From positions 1 to 44,323 of IMG/VR virus record IMGVR_UViG_3300020057_000415: 44,323 bases of DNA, one strand, 5' to 3'. Each line of letters begins with the position of its first letter. Position 1 is the stretch's first letter. Under the pieces are notes generated by a model. The model worked only from the letters and a program-made list of their open reading frames with translations. It searched no databases and had not been told where the DNA came from. Positions 14,376 to 23,211 of this stretch are shown here, in pieces. The DNA is from a virus. Position numbers and translations under genes: made by a program.

Positions 14376-16990
14376 CGTGCGTAACCTCCACCACTGAGCG
14401 TATAAGCGAGTCCGTAGTAATCCAAGGCGTCGTCCGCTGAGCTGGAAATCAGTTCGACTTCCCAGAACTGTCCGTTGCCCGCTGGATTGAAGTCCAAAGG
14501 TTTGATGTGCTCCGACGGAAAAGCAGACAGTCCAAGCTGCCAGCTCCCGAGAGCCGTCTGCGCTACGATTGCGCCTGTGAGCGTAGCCTGCGGAGGCCTC
14601 GCTGCGATCTTTCTGAAGCCGCCACCTGATACCCGCTGATAAACGTTCGCGCGGATCTGACAGTGCTGATCACCGCCATCGGTGATGACAGTAATGTTGT
14701 GCATGCTCGCCGTCTGCGATGGGTTGCCCACCGTGATCAATGCCGACGTCATCTGCAGAATGATCGGGGTGGTGTCATGCAGCTTGCCGCTATACCAGGT
14801 CTGAAGCAGCCCGTCATAGCCGCCACCGTACTGAACGGATTTGAAGATGAACGAACAGGCTACAGATGTCCCGTCACGGGTGCTCCAGATTGGCTTGATG
14901 TTGCCGACTGCACTTTCGTCGTTGTTGTAATTGAGAACCAGTGCGTGTTTGCAAAGCCCGCCGTCACCAAGCATGGGGAGCCAGAACCAGATTTCTTGCG
15001 TCTTTGAGTGGTGGACTACGTGAGCCTTGTCCCAGTAGTCCTCATCGATCTGGTTGATCAGATCCTGAATAATGAAGCTCAGGCTGTTGGATGCCATCAC
15101 TGCGTTAGCTAGCAGTGACGAGAATGTTTTGATGCCGGCAGTGGAGAGAAATATCAGCTCATTGCCGAACTTGGCATAAGCGCGATTGCTCGGGATGCCA
15201 AATTCTTGCGTCAGAATATGCAGGGCAAAGGTGCTGGCTCCGTTCCCGTCAATGATGAAGATGCCGTTCAGGCAGCCGCCGATTATGATCTGGTCGTTGT
15301 TCTGGTTGTTCAGCTGGTGGACGCGAATTGATCTTAACGGACCGAGCTCCGGCGAATAGGTGAAGCTGCCGCCATCGGTTTGCTGCTGTGGTGCATTCGT
15401 CTCAAAAGACTCAGGGTTGCCCGCTTTTGAGATGAGAATATCGAATGCGGTGCTTGCATCAGGAAAGCCCCCGAACACTGCGCGATCCCCAAAGATCTCG
15501 CAGAACTTAGGCGTGTTGTAGCTCTTGCTGTTGAACTGCACCGGCCAAGCTGTGGTTGATGAAGCTGCAGCCAGCGTGACCGTCGCCGTGTTAGTGCTTG
15601 TTCCGACCGCAAGGGTCAGAGTGAATCCGGTGACAGTCCGGCTCCAGGTGATGGACCCAAGGCTGGACGGAGACGTGATTGTAATGACGGCAGCGTTTGA
15701 AGTCGCAACGATGCCGGCAGCTGCATAAGCGTAGTGACTGTTGATAGCCGCTGCCAATGCTGCTGCCACTGTAGTAGTGGTGTCGCCAGTGACAGCTGTA
15801 TAGGTTGCTGTAGCAGTCCCACCGGAGCCGACGCCAACAGCTAGCACGACCGTCGCGCCACCGCTGGATGACTGGGCAAAGACGACGGCTGCGGCTGCAG
15901 GATAACTGATAGTGACCACGTTGGTCGCAGCGATCGCGGTGATGCCGGCAGCTGCTAATCTCGGATTTGCGTTGATAAGCGCAGCCAGCCCGGTCGCCAC
16001 CGTGGTGGTGGTTTCAGCTGCGCCGTAGGTGTAGGTGATACTCTCTTGCCCGGTCGTTGGAATTGCCGCACTTGTGAGCTGCACGGTCGCCGTGTTGGCC
16101 ACGGTTGTGGAGCCACCGATGGTAGCTGTCTCTGTCGCGGTCACCGGAACGGCAGCAGTGATGGTTCCAATGTTGCCAGCAGCAACTGCTCCGCCGATTG
16201 TGGCGGTCTCGAGATTCTGCCCAGTCGAGAAAGTTATATTCAGGCTTCCTGGGTACGTGATTGACACCACGGGTCCGGACGAGGATGCCTTAACTCCGGC
16301 AGCCAGCAGCGTCGTGTTGGCGGTTATTGCAGCAGCCAGTCCGGCTGCAACCTTGTTAAGAGTGTCGCCAGCAACGACCGTATAGGACACACTGACGAGG
16401 TTGTTCAAAAAGGACGGGCTATTGAACGTTACCGAGGCAATGCTGCCGATACCCACAGTGCCACCAATTGTGGCGGTCTGCACGCTGAGACCATCGGTCC
16501 ACGATAGTGAAGTCGCAACTGTGGGACTGGTGATTTTGATCGGCTGTGAGACGCCGTTGCAGTAGATCGTGATTGCCTTGCCTGATACAGGCGAATAGAA
16601 TCCGCGCATGCAGGGCAAAGCTGTGGTGCTCAAGCCAGCTTGAAGTTCCGTCTCTGTCTGTGTCGTGGTGTTGTAGCTGTACAGCTTACTTCCGGCTTGA
16701 AAGAGCAGGGTCTGTACGCCAGCATTGTCGGTGTACTTACCGAAGTCCAGGAAGCCAGCGCCGCCGTTAAAGCTGCCCGCTCTCTGTCTGGTCCAGCCGA
16801 TACCTCTAGTGGTCCACACTCCGCGCACAAACATGTGCAGGTTGTTAAGCACTCGGCATTGATCCGCGCCGCGCTCAAGGCTGGCCACGTTCGTCGCCAG
16901 CCCGCCCTTCGCCGTGAGTAATCCAGCCTGGAGGGATTTACCCATTTGGCTGAGCGGCGTTTGCGAAACAGGTGCGCGGCTGTCCGTCAT
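14372..16990 (-). CDS. Tail nozzle-like protein with inserted repeat domains
   Basis: An 872-residue protein. The outer parts resemble the beta-propeller tail proteins of podoviruses (T7 gp12 or P22 gp10 type): ERGADQCRVLNNLHMFVRG at the N-terminus, and later FGDRAVFGGFPDAS, NELIFLSTAGIKTFSSL and HHSKTQEIWFWLPM. Between residues ~165 and ~480 there are at least three copies of a different beta domain, marked by YTVVAGDTLNKVAAGLAAAI, YGAAETTTTVATGLAALINA and YTAVTGDTTTTVAAALAAAI, with TATIGG repeats. Such repeats are common in fibres and unusual inside a nozzle. The start shares a base with the upstream stop (TAATG). The exact homology class is not settled from sequence alone. Confidence 0.72.
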   Translation of the reverse strand: MTDSRAPVSQTPLSQMGKSLQAGLLTAKGGLATNVASLERGADQCRVLNNLHMFVRGVWTTRGIGWTRQRAGSFNGGAGFLDFGKYTDNAGVQTLLFQAGSKLYSYNTTTQTETELQAGLSTTALPCMRGFYSPVSGKAITIYCNGVSQPIKITSPTVATSLSWTDGLSVQTATIGGTVGIGSIASVTFNSPSFLNNLVSVSYTVVAGDTLNKVAAGLAAAITANTTLLAAGVKASSSGPVVSITYPGSLNITFSTGQNLETATIGGAVAAGNIGTITAAVPVTATETATIGGSTTVANTATVQLTSAAIPTTGQESITYTYGAAETTTTVATGLAALINANPRLAAAGITAIAATNVVTISYPAAAAVVFAQSSSGGATVVLAVGVGSGGTATATYTAVTGDTTTTVAAALAAAINSHYAYAAAGIVATSNAAVITITSPSSLGSITWSRTVTGFTLTLAVGTSTNTATVTLAAASSTTAWPVQFNSKSYNTPKFCEIFGDRAVFGGFPDASTAFDILISKAGNPESFETNAPQQQTDGGSFTYSPELGPLRSIRVHQLNNQNNDQIIIGGCLNGIFIIDGNGASTFALHILTQEFGIPSNRAYAKFGNELIFLSTAGIKTFSSLLANAVMASNSLSFIIQDLINQIDEDYWDKAHVVHHSKTQEIWFWLPMLGDGGLCKHALVLNYNNDESAVGNIKPIWSTRDGTSVACSFIFKSVQYGGGYDGLLQTWYSGKLHDTTPIILQMTSALITVGNPSQTASMHNITVITDGGDQHCQIRANVYQRVSGGGFRKIAARPPQATLTGAIVAQTALGSWQLGLSAFPSEHIKPLDFNPAGNGQFWEVELISSSADDALDYYGLAYTLSGGGYAR

Positions 16991-17784
16991 TAGTCGATCA
17001 CCGCACCGTTATCGTCAACTGATCGTGGGCTGTTATAGCCTCGATTGCTCCGTCTTCGACTAGGGAGCCTCATCATGCGGAATGCTCTATTCGCATCCGC
17101 CAATCTGCCGGCAACCAGTTTTACTTCGTTGGCGGCTTGTGCAGCCATTCCAGAGATACTGCCTTCCTTGCCTTCACCGAGTCCGCGCTCAACAAGGTCC
17201 CATGCGAATTCCCACAGGACATGCTCGTATTCCGGCGGCCAGAGAAGAACGCTGGTTGCGTTTGCTAGCGGGTACGCGTTCAGGGCTGCCTGATATTCCA
17301 GCTTGTAGTTTTGATCAGGGTTTGGATAGATACGAACCTTATGCACTGGTGATTCTTCGGTCCGGTCGATCGGCAGTAGAATCCAGTGAGATGGAGCACC
17401 CGTAGTGATTTTGCTTGGATCAGGGAAGTCCGCCATAAAATTGGCGTACTCGTAGTACCTCAGCGGTCGATTTTGCGCAGCAGCGGTTCCGGTCGTGATG
17501 TTGAAGAACCGCTCCGGGCGTATGTGCTCGGGGTTCATGCCGGTGTCCAGCGGATAGACAGACGTGCCTAAGGTAATAGGAAGCTCAATGCGCCTGGTGG
17601 CGAAGTGCTTGTACGCGCGGACAGACAGATGCAAGTGCGCGAGCTTGATGTAAGCCCGCGCTGCTCGCTGTGGTTTGCTTAGGACGCCGGTGGGATTGTT
17701 GAAGTCGTTAGCGCTCGCAATCGGATCGATTTGCGATAGCTCTAGGACCTCATTGGTCGCCGTCATCCAAGTACTGTTCGCCAT
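16990..17784 (-). CDS. Head-tail adaptor / tail tubular-A-like protein
   Basis: A 264-residue protein with the composition and order typical of podovirus adaptor (T7 gp11, P22 gp4-like) proteins: an N-terminal helical region (TNEVLELSQIDPI), a central beta section with PLRYYEYANFMADFPDPS and VHKVRIYPNPDQNYKLEYQA, and a long C-terminal helix (AAQAANEVKLVAGRLADANR). It lies directly before the nozzle-like gene. The family call rests on position and general pattern. Confidence 0.65.
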   Translation of the reverse strand: MANSTWMTATNEVLELSQIDPIASANDFNNPTGVLSKPQRAARAYIKLAHLHLSVRAYKHFATRRIELPITLGTSVYPLDTGMNPEHIRPERFFNITTGTAAAQNRPLRYYEYANFMADFPDPSKITTGAPSHWILLPIDRTEESPVHKVRIYPNPDQNYKLEYQAALNAYPLANATSVLLWPPEYEHVLWEFAWDLVERGLGEGKEGSISGMAAQAANEVKLVAGRLADANRAFRMMRLPSRRRSNRGYNSPRSVDDNGAVID

Positions 17785-17796
17785 ACGACCTCATTC

Positions 17797-18450
17797 TTAG
17801 AAGTCGGTTGGTTCAAACTCGACTGTCACACAAACGCCTTTCGCCGCGGCACCTTGAGTACCTGCGCTGTATTCGCAATAGACCGATTGGGTGGCGGTCA
17901 CTGCAAGGTCTGCGCCGGTAGCGGTCAGGGTCGCAACTTGTCCGGTGTTGGCGGTGGCTCCGTTCAAAGAGACTGAGGCGGCGTTAAGCATGGTGTTGCC
18001 AACGCTTGATGCCTTCAGAACTTTGATGGTGTTGGTGCCAGATATCGGATCCACTTCAGTCGCGTAGGTGACAGCTTTCACTATCCCTGCTCTTCCGAAG
18101 AAGAGCGATTGAGAATAGACAGTGGCGTTAGCCGCGGTGCTAGTATTCGGGGCAAGCAGCGCCCTGATTGTTTGGCGCTTAGCGCTGCCAGTTTGGATGT
18201 TGGCTGCAGTCAAAGGAGTGGTTAGGGTTACCGCTCCAGTGACGCCCAGGGTGCCACCAACGGCAACGTTGCCACTGTTGGTTACAGTGCCCGTGTTAGT
18301 TACAGCGCCGGTGTGAGTGCTGGTACCGGTAACCACTAAGTTACCGGTGACCGTCAGATGATTCTTAAGCTTGCTGACCGTGACCTGGGCTGCTTCCGAT
18401 GGAAGCACCAGGCACATGGACGCAAGAAGGACAAGCAGAATCCGTTTCAT
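17797..18450 (-). CDS. Virion fibre/decoration protein with signal peptide
   Basis: A 217-residue protein located immediately after the major capsid gene. Residues 1-21 are a signal peptide (MKRILLVLLASMCLVLPSEA). Residues ~30-80 are a stalk-like beta repeat (LVVTGTSTHTGAVTNTG, TVTNSGNVAVGGTLGVTGAV) as seen in trimeric phage fibres, followed by a compact C-terminal domain. Probably a capsid or neck fibre; the signal peptide is unexpected there. Confidence 0.7.
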   Translation of the reverse strand: MKRILLVLLASMCLVLPSEAAQVTVSKLKNHLTVTGNLVVTGTSTHTGAVTNTGTVTNSGNVAVGGTLGVTGAVTLTTPLTAANIQTGSAKRQTIRALLAPNTSTAANATVYSQSLFFGRAGIVKAVTYATEVDPISGTNTIKVLKASSVGNTMLNAASVSLNGATANTGQVATLTATGADLAVTATQSVYCEYSAGTQGAAAKGVCVTVEFEPTDF

Positions 18451-18452
18451 GG

Positions 18453-19391
18453 TTATGCGAGTCCTTTGCTGCCGACCCAGCCTCTCCAGTCATGCCAGAC
18501 GATGCCGTAGCTGTCTTTGCACTGGTGGAGAACGCAGAGTGAGTTCTGGTCATCACGCATCCATGTCTCTGGCTCTTCGCGCTCATAGAACACGTTTTCT
18601 GCCATGGAGATGTCGCGTACGTACCATTGAGTCTGGTTAAACGCCGTCGGAGCTTCAGCAAGCAAAGGCAAGCTGACTACTTCAACGTCGTACTCGCCGA
18701 ACTGACCGCTGTACACGTTGACAGCGTTGTTCATCGTTTCTGGCTCGTGTGAGCTGCCTACGATTTGAAGCGCTTGCCGTGTGTTGTACGGAGGTACGAC
18801 GAGCTGCAGCTTCGCCAAGTCGGATGGAAGAACGTCGCCGTTCTCATCGACCATGGTGAGCATTTTGGTCACAGCCTGGTCAAAGCTGTCGGTGTTGAGC
18901 GCGGCGGTGAGCAAGTTGTCACCGGAGGCAAACGGTCCGATTGGATTGACGAGAGTGTGTGAGCCGCTGAATACAGGCTGACCGTCCGGTGAAGTCACCG
19001 CAGCGAATCCGCCGTGGATGAACGTCATCGCGTCCTTGTACCGCTTGCGCTGCATGGCCTTACCGAGACCGAATGCACCCTTCTCAATTTCAGGGTAACG
19101 GTTGTCCCGCATGTACTCGTGGGAGATCTTGATCTCACCAGTGAGCGTGTCAGGAACGACGTAGCTGTTGTAACCACGTCTGACCGTCAAGCGATTGAGC
19201 GGAGCGCCTTCCTTGGTGATGGCGACAACAGACGGGTGCACGAATTGATCTACTTCAACCCGGCGCTTGTCGGTCTTCTCCATGCGATAGACGCGCTGCC
19301 ATTTAGTGGCGTTTTTGAAACCGAGTCCAACCGTCTCTTTGAGGTTGTCCTCCATTTCGAGGATAAATTGGTCTCTTAATACGATAGACAC
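18453..19391 (-). CDS. Major capsid protein
   Basis: A 312-residue protein, best candidate for the HK97-fold major capsid protein. It has a long N-terminal helix region, GPL/EK-type extended segments, the DGQPVFSGSHTLVNPIGPF motif typical of Mu gpT-like capsid proteins, LQLVVPPYNTRQALQIVGSS, and a C-terminal beta section ending in CKDSYGIVWHDWRGWVG. It lies behind the scaffold candidate and another structural protein, in the usual head-gene order. Confidence 0.78.
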   Translation of the reverse strand: MSIVLRDQFILEMEDNLKETVGLGFKNATKWQRVYRMEKTDKRRVEVDQFVHPSVVAITKEGAPLNRLTVRRGYNSYVVPDTLTGEIKISHEYMRDNRYPEIEKGAFGLGKAMQRKRYKDAMTFIHGGFAAVTSPDGQPVFSGSHTLVNPIGPFASGDNLLTAALNTDSFDQAVTKMLTMVDENGDVLPSDLAKLQLVVPPYNTRQALQIVGSSHEPETMNNAVNVYSGQFGEYDVEVVSLPLLAEAPTAFNQTQWYVRDISMAENVFYEREEPETWMRDDQNSLCVLHQCKDSYGIVWHDWRGWVGSKGLA

Positions 19392-19411
19392 TGGTGCGGT
19401 TCCTTACGTCA

Positions 19412-20116
19412 CTACGAGAGATACGGAGCGGAGCTGTAAACGTTGTAGTTGGCAAGATCGACATCTTCGATCTTGTTCTGTCCACCGGACTTGCCTGCAA
19501 CGCTCGGATCAAGAAGCAGTCCGCCCGCGAGGAACTTCACTGCAGTTGAACCCTTTGCGAACGGCACGACGCGAATAGTGTGGGTGGTGGTCAGTGCGAT
19601 TGCGGCGCCTTCTGGACCTTGCGTAAAAGCAGTGTCGAGGTTGAGCGTATGCACGCCACCGGCGTAGGTAGACGAGGTTATCCTGCGGTGCTGGTTTAGC
19701 TCAACGCAGTAAACGGTGCCACCCGTAAAGTCGTCGTTAGCAGTCGTGGTGCCGTAAGTGACCAGACAAAGGGCAGTGTTCGCGTTAGCATTTGTGGCAG
19801 AGTTATTGATAGGTGGGGCCGCCGAGCCTTTCAATAAAGACTTGATGCTTAAGTCGCGTCCTTGAATCGGGATTGCAAGCGCGATTTGCTGCAATGTCGC
19901 ATGACTCTTATCGAGCGGAGACGGGCGCACCTGCGATGCCAATGTCTCCAGCGCCTGGTAGATGTGGCTTGCTTTATCAGTGGCGCCAACTACTTCAAGG
20001 TGACCCTGCACGAGCTTGCAGGCCATGCCGAAAGTAAACTGAGTGTTGATTTTGGCGGGAATCCCTTCCGTAACAGAAACGCCAGCCGAGCGATCTTGGG
20101 CTACTTCAAATGTCAT
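19412..20116 (-). CDS. Head-module structural protein, decoration candidate
   Basis: A 234-residue beta-rich, Ala/Thr-rich protein between the scaffold candidate and the major capsid gene, 20 nt from the latter. Segments such as TYGTTTANDDFTGGTVYCVE and THTIRVVPFAKGSTAVKFLA suggest a compact beta domain. In many phages this place holds a capsid decoration or stabilising protein. No family recognised. Confidence 0.65.
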   Translation of the reverse strand: MTFEVAQDRSAGVSVTEGIPAKINTQFTFGMACKLVQGHLEVVGATDKASHIYQALETLASQVRPSPLDKSHATLQQIALAIPIQGRDLSIKSLLKGSAAPPINNSATNANANTALCLVTYGTTTANDDFTGGTVYCVELNQHRRITSSTYAGGVHTLNLDTAFTQGPEGAAIALTTTHTIRVVPFAKGSTAVKFLAGGLLLDPSVAGKSGGQNKIEDVDLANYNVYSSAPYLS

Positions 20117-20132
20117 TCGGTCGGTTCCTTAC

Positions 20133-20960
20133 CTAGTCCTTGTGAAAACGCTTGCTGCCTAACTTTTCGACAGCCTTCTGCTTGCCCTCGCGGAACGTGC
20201 GAACTCCACGCAATGCAAACTCTTTGGCTTCTTTGCTCTCTGGGCGCATTCCTGCACGCTGAGCGGTTGAAATTTTTGCGTTATAGAGGCTCAACTCGCG
20301 GCCTTTCAGCTCGGTTGGATCCTCCGAGATGCCTTCACCGTCTTCGCTACCCACAGGCAGCTTGCCGTTTCCGGCTGCATCACTCTTGTTCAAGCCAGTA
20401 GGTCCTTTTACAGCCTTGTCGATACCTCTGAACTTGTTAAACTTGTTCACTTCAGCAAGTGACAACTTCTTAGCCAGCGAGTGATCGAAGACACCGGTCT
20501 GGTAGAAATTTCTGATTGACGGTTCGTTCTCAGACTTCTGGTACAACTCGCGTAGGACGCCGTCCTTGAGTGTTTCTCTGAAGCCTTGGAGTGCGGCGTC
20601 GTCGCCAATGTAGGCATCAACAGCTGCATAGATGTGGTTGAGTGCTTCGGCATTGCGGGTCTGGACTGTGACCTGTCCAAGCGCTTGCTCGTGGTCAGCC
20701 TTCAGCTGAGCGGTGAGCTTCTTGCCGTAAGCGTCGAAAAGCTTTTTGACACCAGCGAACGCGCCTTCGCCGCCCTCGGTGTTGGCTGCCATTTCTGCGA
20801 TGGCGGCTTGAAAGTGGTCAACTTCTGAGCCGGCTGCAGCAGCCTGTGCTCCCGGAGTAATGACCAATCCGTTTGCTTTTAAACTCTGTGAGAATGCATT
20901 AGCAATCGCGTTGGCGTCAACGACGGGTGCTGTATTCTCAGTTCCTTCTGTTATTGGCAT
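20133..20960 (-). CDS. Scaffolding protein candidate
   Basis: A 275-residue, mostly helical, charged protein: Ala/Glu-rich N-terminus, a central helical region (AYGKKLTAQLKADHEQALGQ), then a strongly basic C-terminus (FREGKQKAVEKLGSKRFHKD). This charge pattern, with a positive C-terminal helix, and the position between portal and capsid genes fit a capsid scaffolding protein, which binds capsid subunits during assembly and leaves later. No sequence family recognised. Confidence 0.6.
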   Translation of the reverse strand: MPITEGTENTAPVVDANAIANAFSQSLKANGLVITPGAQAAAAGSEVDHFQAAIAEMAANTEGGEGAFAGVKKLFDAYGKKLTAQLKADHEQALGQVTVQTRNAEALNHIYAAVDAYIGDDAALQGFRETLKDGVLRELYQKSENEPSIRNFYQTGVFDHSLAKKLSLAEVNKFNKFRGIDKAVKGPTGLNKSDAAGNGKLPVGSEDGEGISEDPTELKGRELSLYNAKISTAQRAGMRPESKEAKEFALRGVRTFREGKQKAVEKLGSKRFHKD

Positions 20961-20963
20961 GTA

Positions 20964-21281
20964 CTACCTTCTTGTAACGGTCCGGGTCGGCGCTTCTTGC
21001 TTGACTGGTGCGGCGGCAATCATTTCAACGGTGACAAATGTCTTGTCGATTAACCATTTCATCGCCGTGTAGGTTTCCCATTGAATGCGTTCTTCTTCGG
21101 TCTTCGGCGGCCGGCATGCGTATTCCGAAAGGAATACCGATGCAACGTCTTTAGCGTATTTCCAGCCGGGGAGTGACACAAGGCGTAGGAATTCTTCCCG
21201 CCGAATTTTTAGCCGCTCAAGCTGCTCCTCTTGATCCGGAGTCAATACGCTGAGCTTGTTCGATCTCGCCTGGTCCTGCAT
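20964..21281 (-). CDS. Small helical head-module protein
   Basis: A 105-residue protein with a charged helical N-terminus (DQEEQLERLKIRREEFLRLV) and no recognised domain. It overlaps the portal gene's end by 65 nt in another frame and ends a few bases before the scaffold candidate. It may be a small head-assembly or completion factor. Confidence 0.65.
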   Translation of the reverse strand: MQDQARSNKLSVLTPDQEEQLERLKIRREEFLRLVSLPGWKYAKDVASVFLSEYACRPPKTEEERIQWETYTAMKWLIDKTFVTVEMIAAAPVKQEAPTRTVTRR

Positions 21282-23211
21282 TGAATCCCTGTACCTGTTG
21301 CGCTATTGCCTGCATTACCTGTGGGTTCTGCATCCCTTGTTGAATTGCTGCCATCTGTACTTGCGGGTTGGTGGCAACAGCCTCCTCTGGTGTCATCTCC
21401 AGTTCAGGCGGCAGATTGATATTCAGCTTGCGTCCGAGCTTCTGAGCAATGAATAGCTTCACTGCGCTGGCCCAGGGGTCTTGGATCTGCGAAGCGATCT
21501 GGAACATCTGCAGCATGTTCTGTGTTTCTTGCTGCCGGTTTAGCTGCCCGTTGATGCCGCGCACTTGAATGCCGCGCTTGACTTGCAGATCTTTAATGCT
21601 CAATTGAGCCTGGATAACTCGGTCGCCCAGGTACTTCTCAAACTCGATGATGCTCGGGTTGTCATCGGAAGGCATCATATTCTGCGTTGACAGCTCATAG
21701 ATGCCCTGACAGAGCGAGGTCAGAAGCTCGTTCAGGTTCTCGGCTTGGTTGTCGAGGAAGAAGCTGCCGCTGGTTACGTCGCGGTTTACTTCTGTAGCAG
21801 TCTTAGCTTTGGACATTGACCGAGCGCCGTTATCCGGTGCCAGTCCGTCCACGCCTGCAGCTGCCCGCAATTCTTCAGCGTAGAAGCGCAGCACCTGCTC
21901 GCCGAGCATGGTTCCTTGCTCGTAGCCTGGTACGCTCTTAATCACGTCCAGCCCGAGTGGATTGTCTAGTACGGGGATGGCTCCGCCGGCACCGAAGTCC
22001 AGTTCTTCTGGATCGCGGAACGCCGATTCAAGCAGCAGCTTCGGCGGCATGATGGAGTGCGTTGCACCCGTGATCATCAACAGCTGCAGGAAGTTCTTCT
22101 GGTTGTACTTGGATACTTGGAACTCTACGCCAGACAGCCCGTACGGTGTTGGAACGAACCAATCAACGTAGTGGTCCATCAGCAAGTGATTCAGCCCGGT
22201 TGGGTTTTCTTCGACCTTGATGATGTGCGGGCGGAAGCCCTTCGATGACAGGGCAAGGTGGACATACGTGTCGAAAAGCTCAATGCCGTCGTCTGTCTTG
22301 TAGTACGGCAGGTAGAAGATATAGACCGGCACCAGCTTGACGCCGGACTTCATAGCCGTTGTAGGAGCACCGAATATGCGCTGAGAAGCAGGACGCCAGC
22401 CAGCTAGATCTCGGTTATGGTAAATTTCGGACAGCTCAAATGGCTCGATGTCTTCGAGGTTTGAATACACTGGCTCGTCGTTATCATCGACCTCGGACTG
22501 CAGCATCGCTAAGTGGCGGAAGCGTTGCAGGATTGTTGTTGGTCTGCGGGCGTTAATGACGTCGGTAAAGGGCTCGACCCATACGTCAAAAAAGTCGATC
22601 GGCGTGACTACAGGACCGTTGTACAGGACCTCTTTCGCGCGTCCCATTGAGAATTTTCTGGCTGCACTTGGTGGCAGCCCTTGCTCTTCTAAGAACTTCT
22701 TGATCTCGTGGCTGTGCTCAGCCTTGGTTATTCTGCGGAGCCTGTACTCAGTCTGCCAGTCAAAGTGGAGGTAAGTGCTGCCTCGCACGTAGCCCTGCTT
22801 GATGGTGCGTTGCACGTTGCGGCGGGTTCTCGCCTTGTGGTGCAAGAACATCTGCCAGTCCTGAATCGAATCAACAGTGCCTGGTGGTTCCTGCTCTGAG
22901 CATGAAGTCACGCTGAGCCATGGATCGTTACGAGGCATGAGCGACAGCGCAAGCCTGATGGATACGAGGTTGGCGTTGTCGTGGATGTCGGATTCACCGA
23001 ACTCACCGTCTTCAATCAGCTCAGCTGCGCCGGTGTCTGGAATGAATCGCTTGCAAAGATAGGCGTCGTCACTTTCTCTGACGAACTGCTCACGGCTGCG
23101 ACGGGCGTCGTGACAATACAGCTTGAAATTCCAAAGGTCATTGGCGAACTTCTTACCCCAGGCGGATTTGAAGGACGGCAGTTTAGATTGTTGGAATATG
23201 TACTTAGGCAT
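21217..23211 (-). CDS. Portal protein
   Basis: A 664-residue protein following TerL. I chose ATG 23211 (MPKYIFQQSKLPSFK) because it overlaps the terminase stop by 8 nt; an upstream frame extension to 23340 is unlikely coding. It has the size and composition of podovirus portals: early GKKFANDLWNFKLYCHDARR, central beta regions such as GSTYLHFDWQTEYRLRRITK, a TVLQRF/EDIEPFELSEIYHN section, and a long helical C-terminus (QETQNMLQMFQIASQIQDP) ending in a Gln-rich tail. It forms the dodecameric channel for DNA packaging and exit. Confidence 0.83.
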   Translation of the reverse strand: MPKYIFQQSKLPSFKSAWGKKFANDLWNFKLYCHDARRSREQFVRESDDAYLCKRFIPDTGAAELIEDGEFGESDIHDNANLVSIRLALSLMPRNDPWLSVTSCSEQEPPGTVDSIQDWQMFLHHKARTRRNVQRTIKQGYVRGSTYLHFDWQTEYRLRRITKAEHSHEIKKFLEEQGLPPSAARKFSMGRAKEVLYNGPVVTPIDFFDVWVEPFTDVINARRPTTILQRFRHLAMLQSEVDDNDEPVYSNLEDIEPFELSEIYHNRDLAGWRPASQRIFGAPTTAMKSGVKLVPVYIFYLPYYKTDDGIELFDTYVHLALSSKGFRPHIIKVEENPTGLNHLLMDHYVDWFVPTPYGLSGVEFQVSKYNQKNFLQLLMITGATHSIMPPKLLLESAFRDPEELDFGAGGAIPVLDNPLGLDVIKSVPGYEQGTMLGEQVLRFYAEELRAAAGVDGLAPDNGARSMSKAKTATEVNRDVTSGSFFLDNQAENLNELLTSLCQGIYELSTQNMMPSDDNPSIIEFEKYLGDRVIQAQLSIKDLQVKRGIQVRGINGQLNRQQETQNMLQMFQIASQIQDPWASAVKLFIAQKLGRKLNINLPPELEMTPEEAVATNPQVQMAAIQQGMQNPQVMQAIAQQVQGFNAGPGEIEQAQRIDSGSRGAA

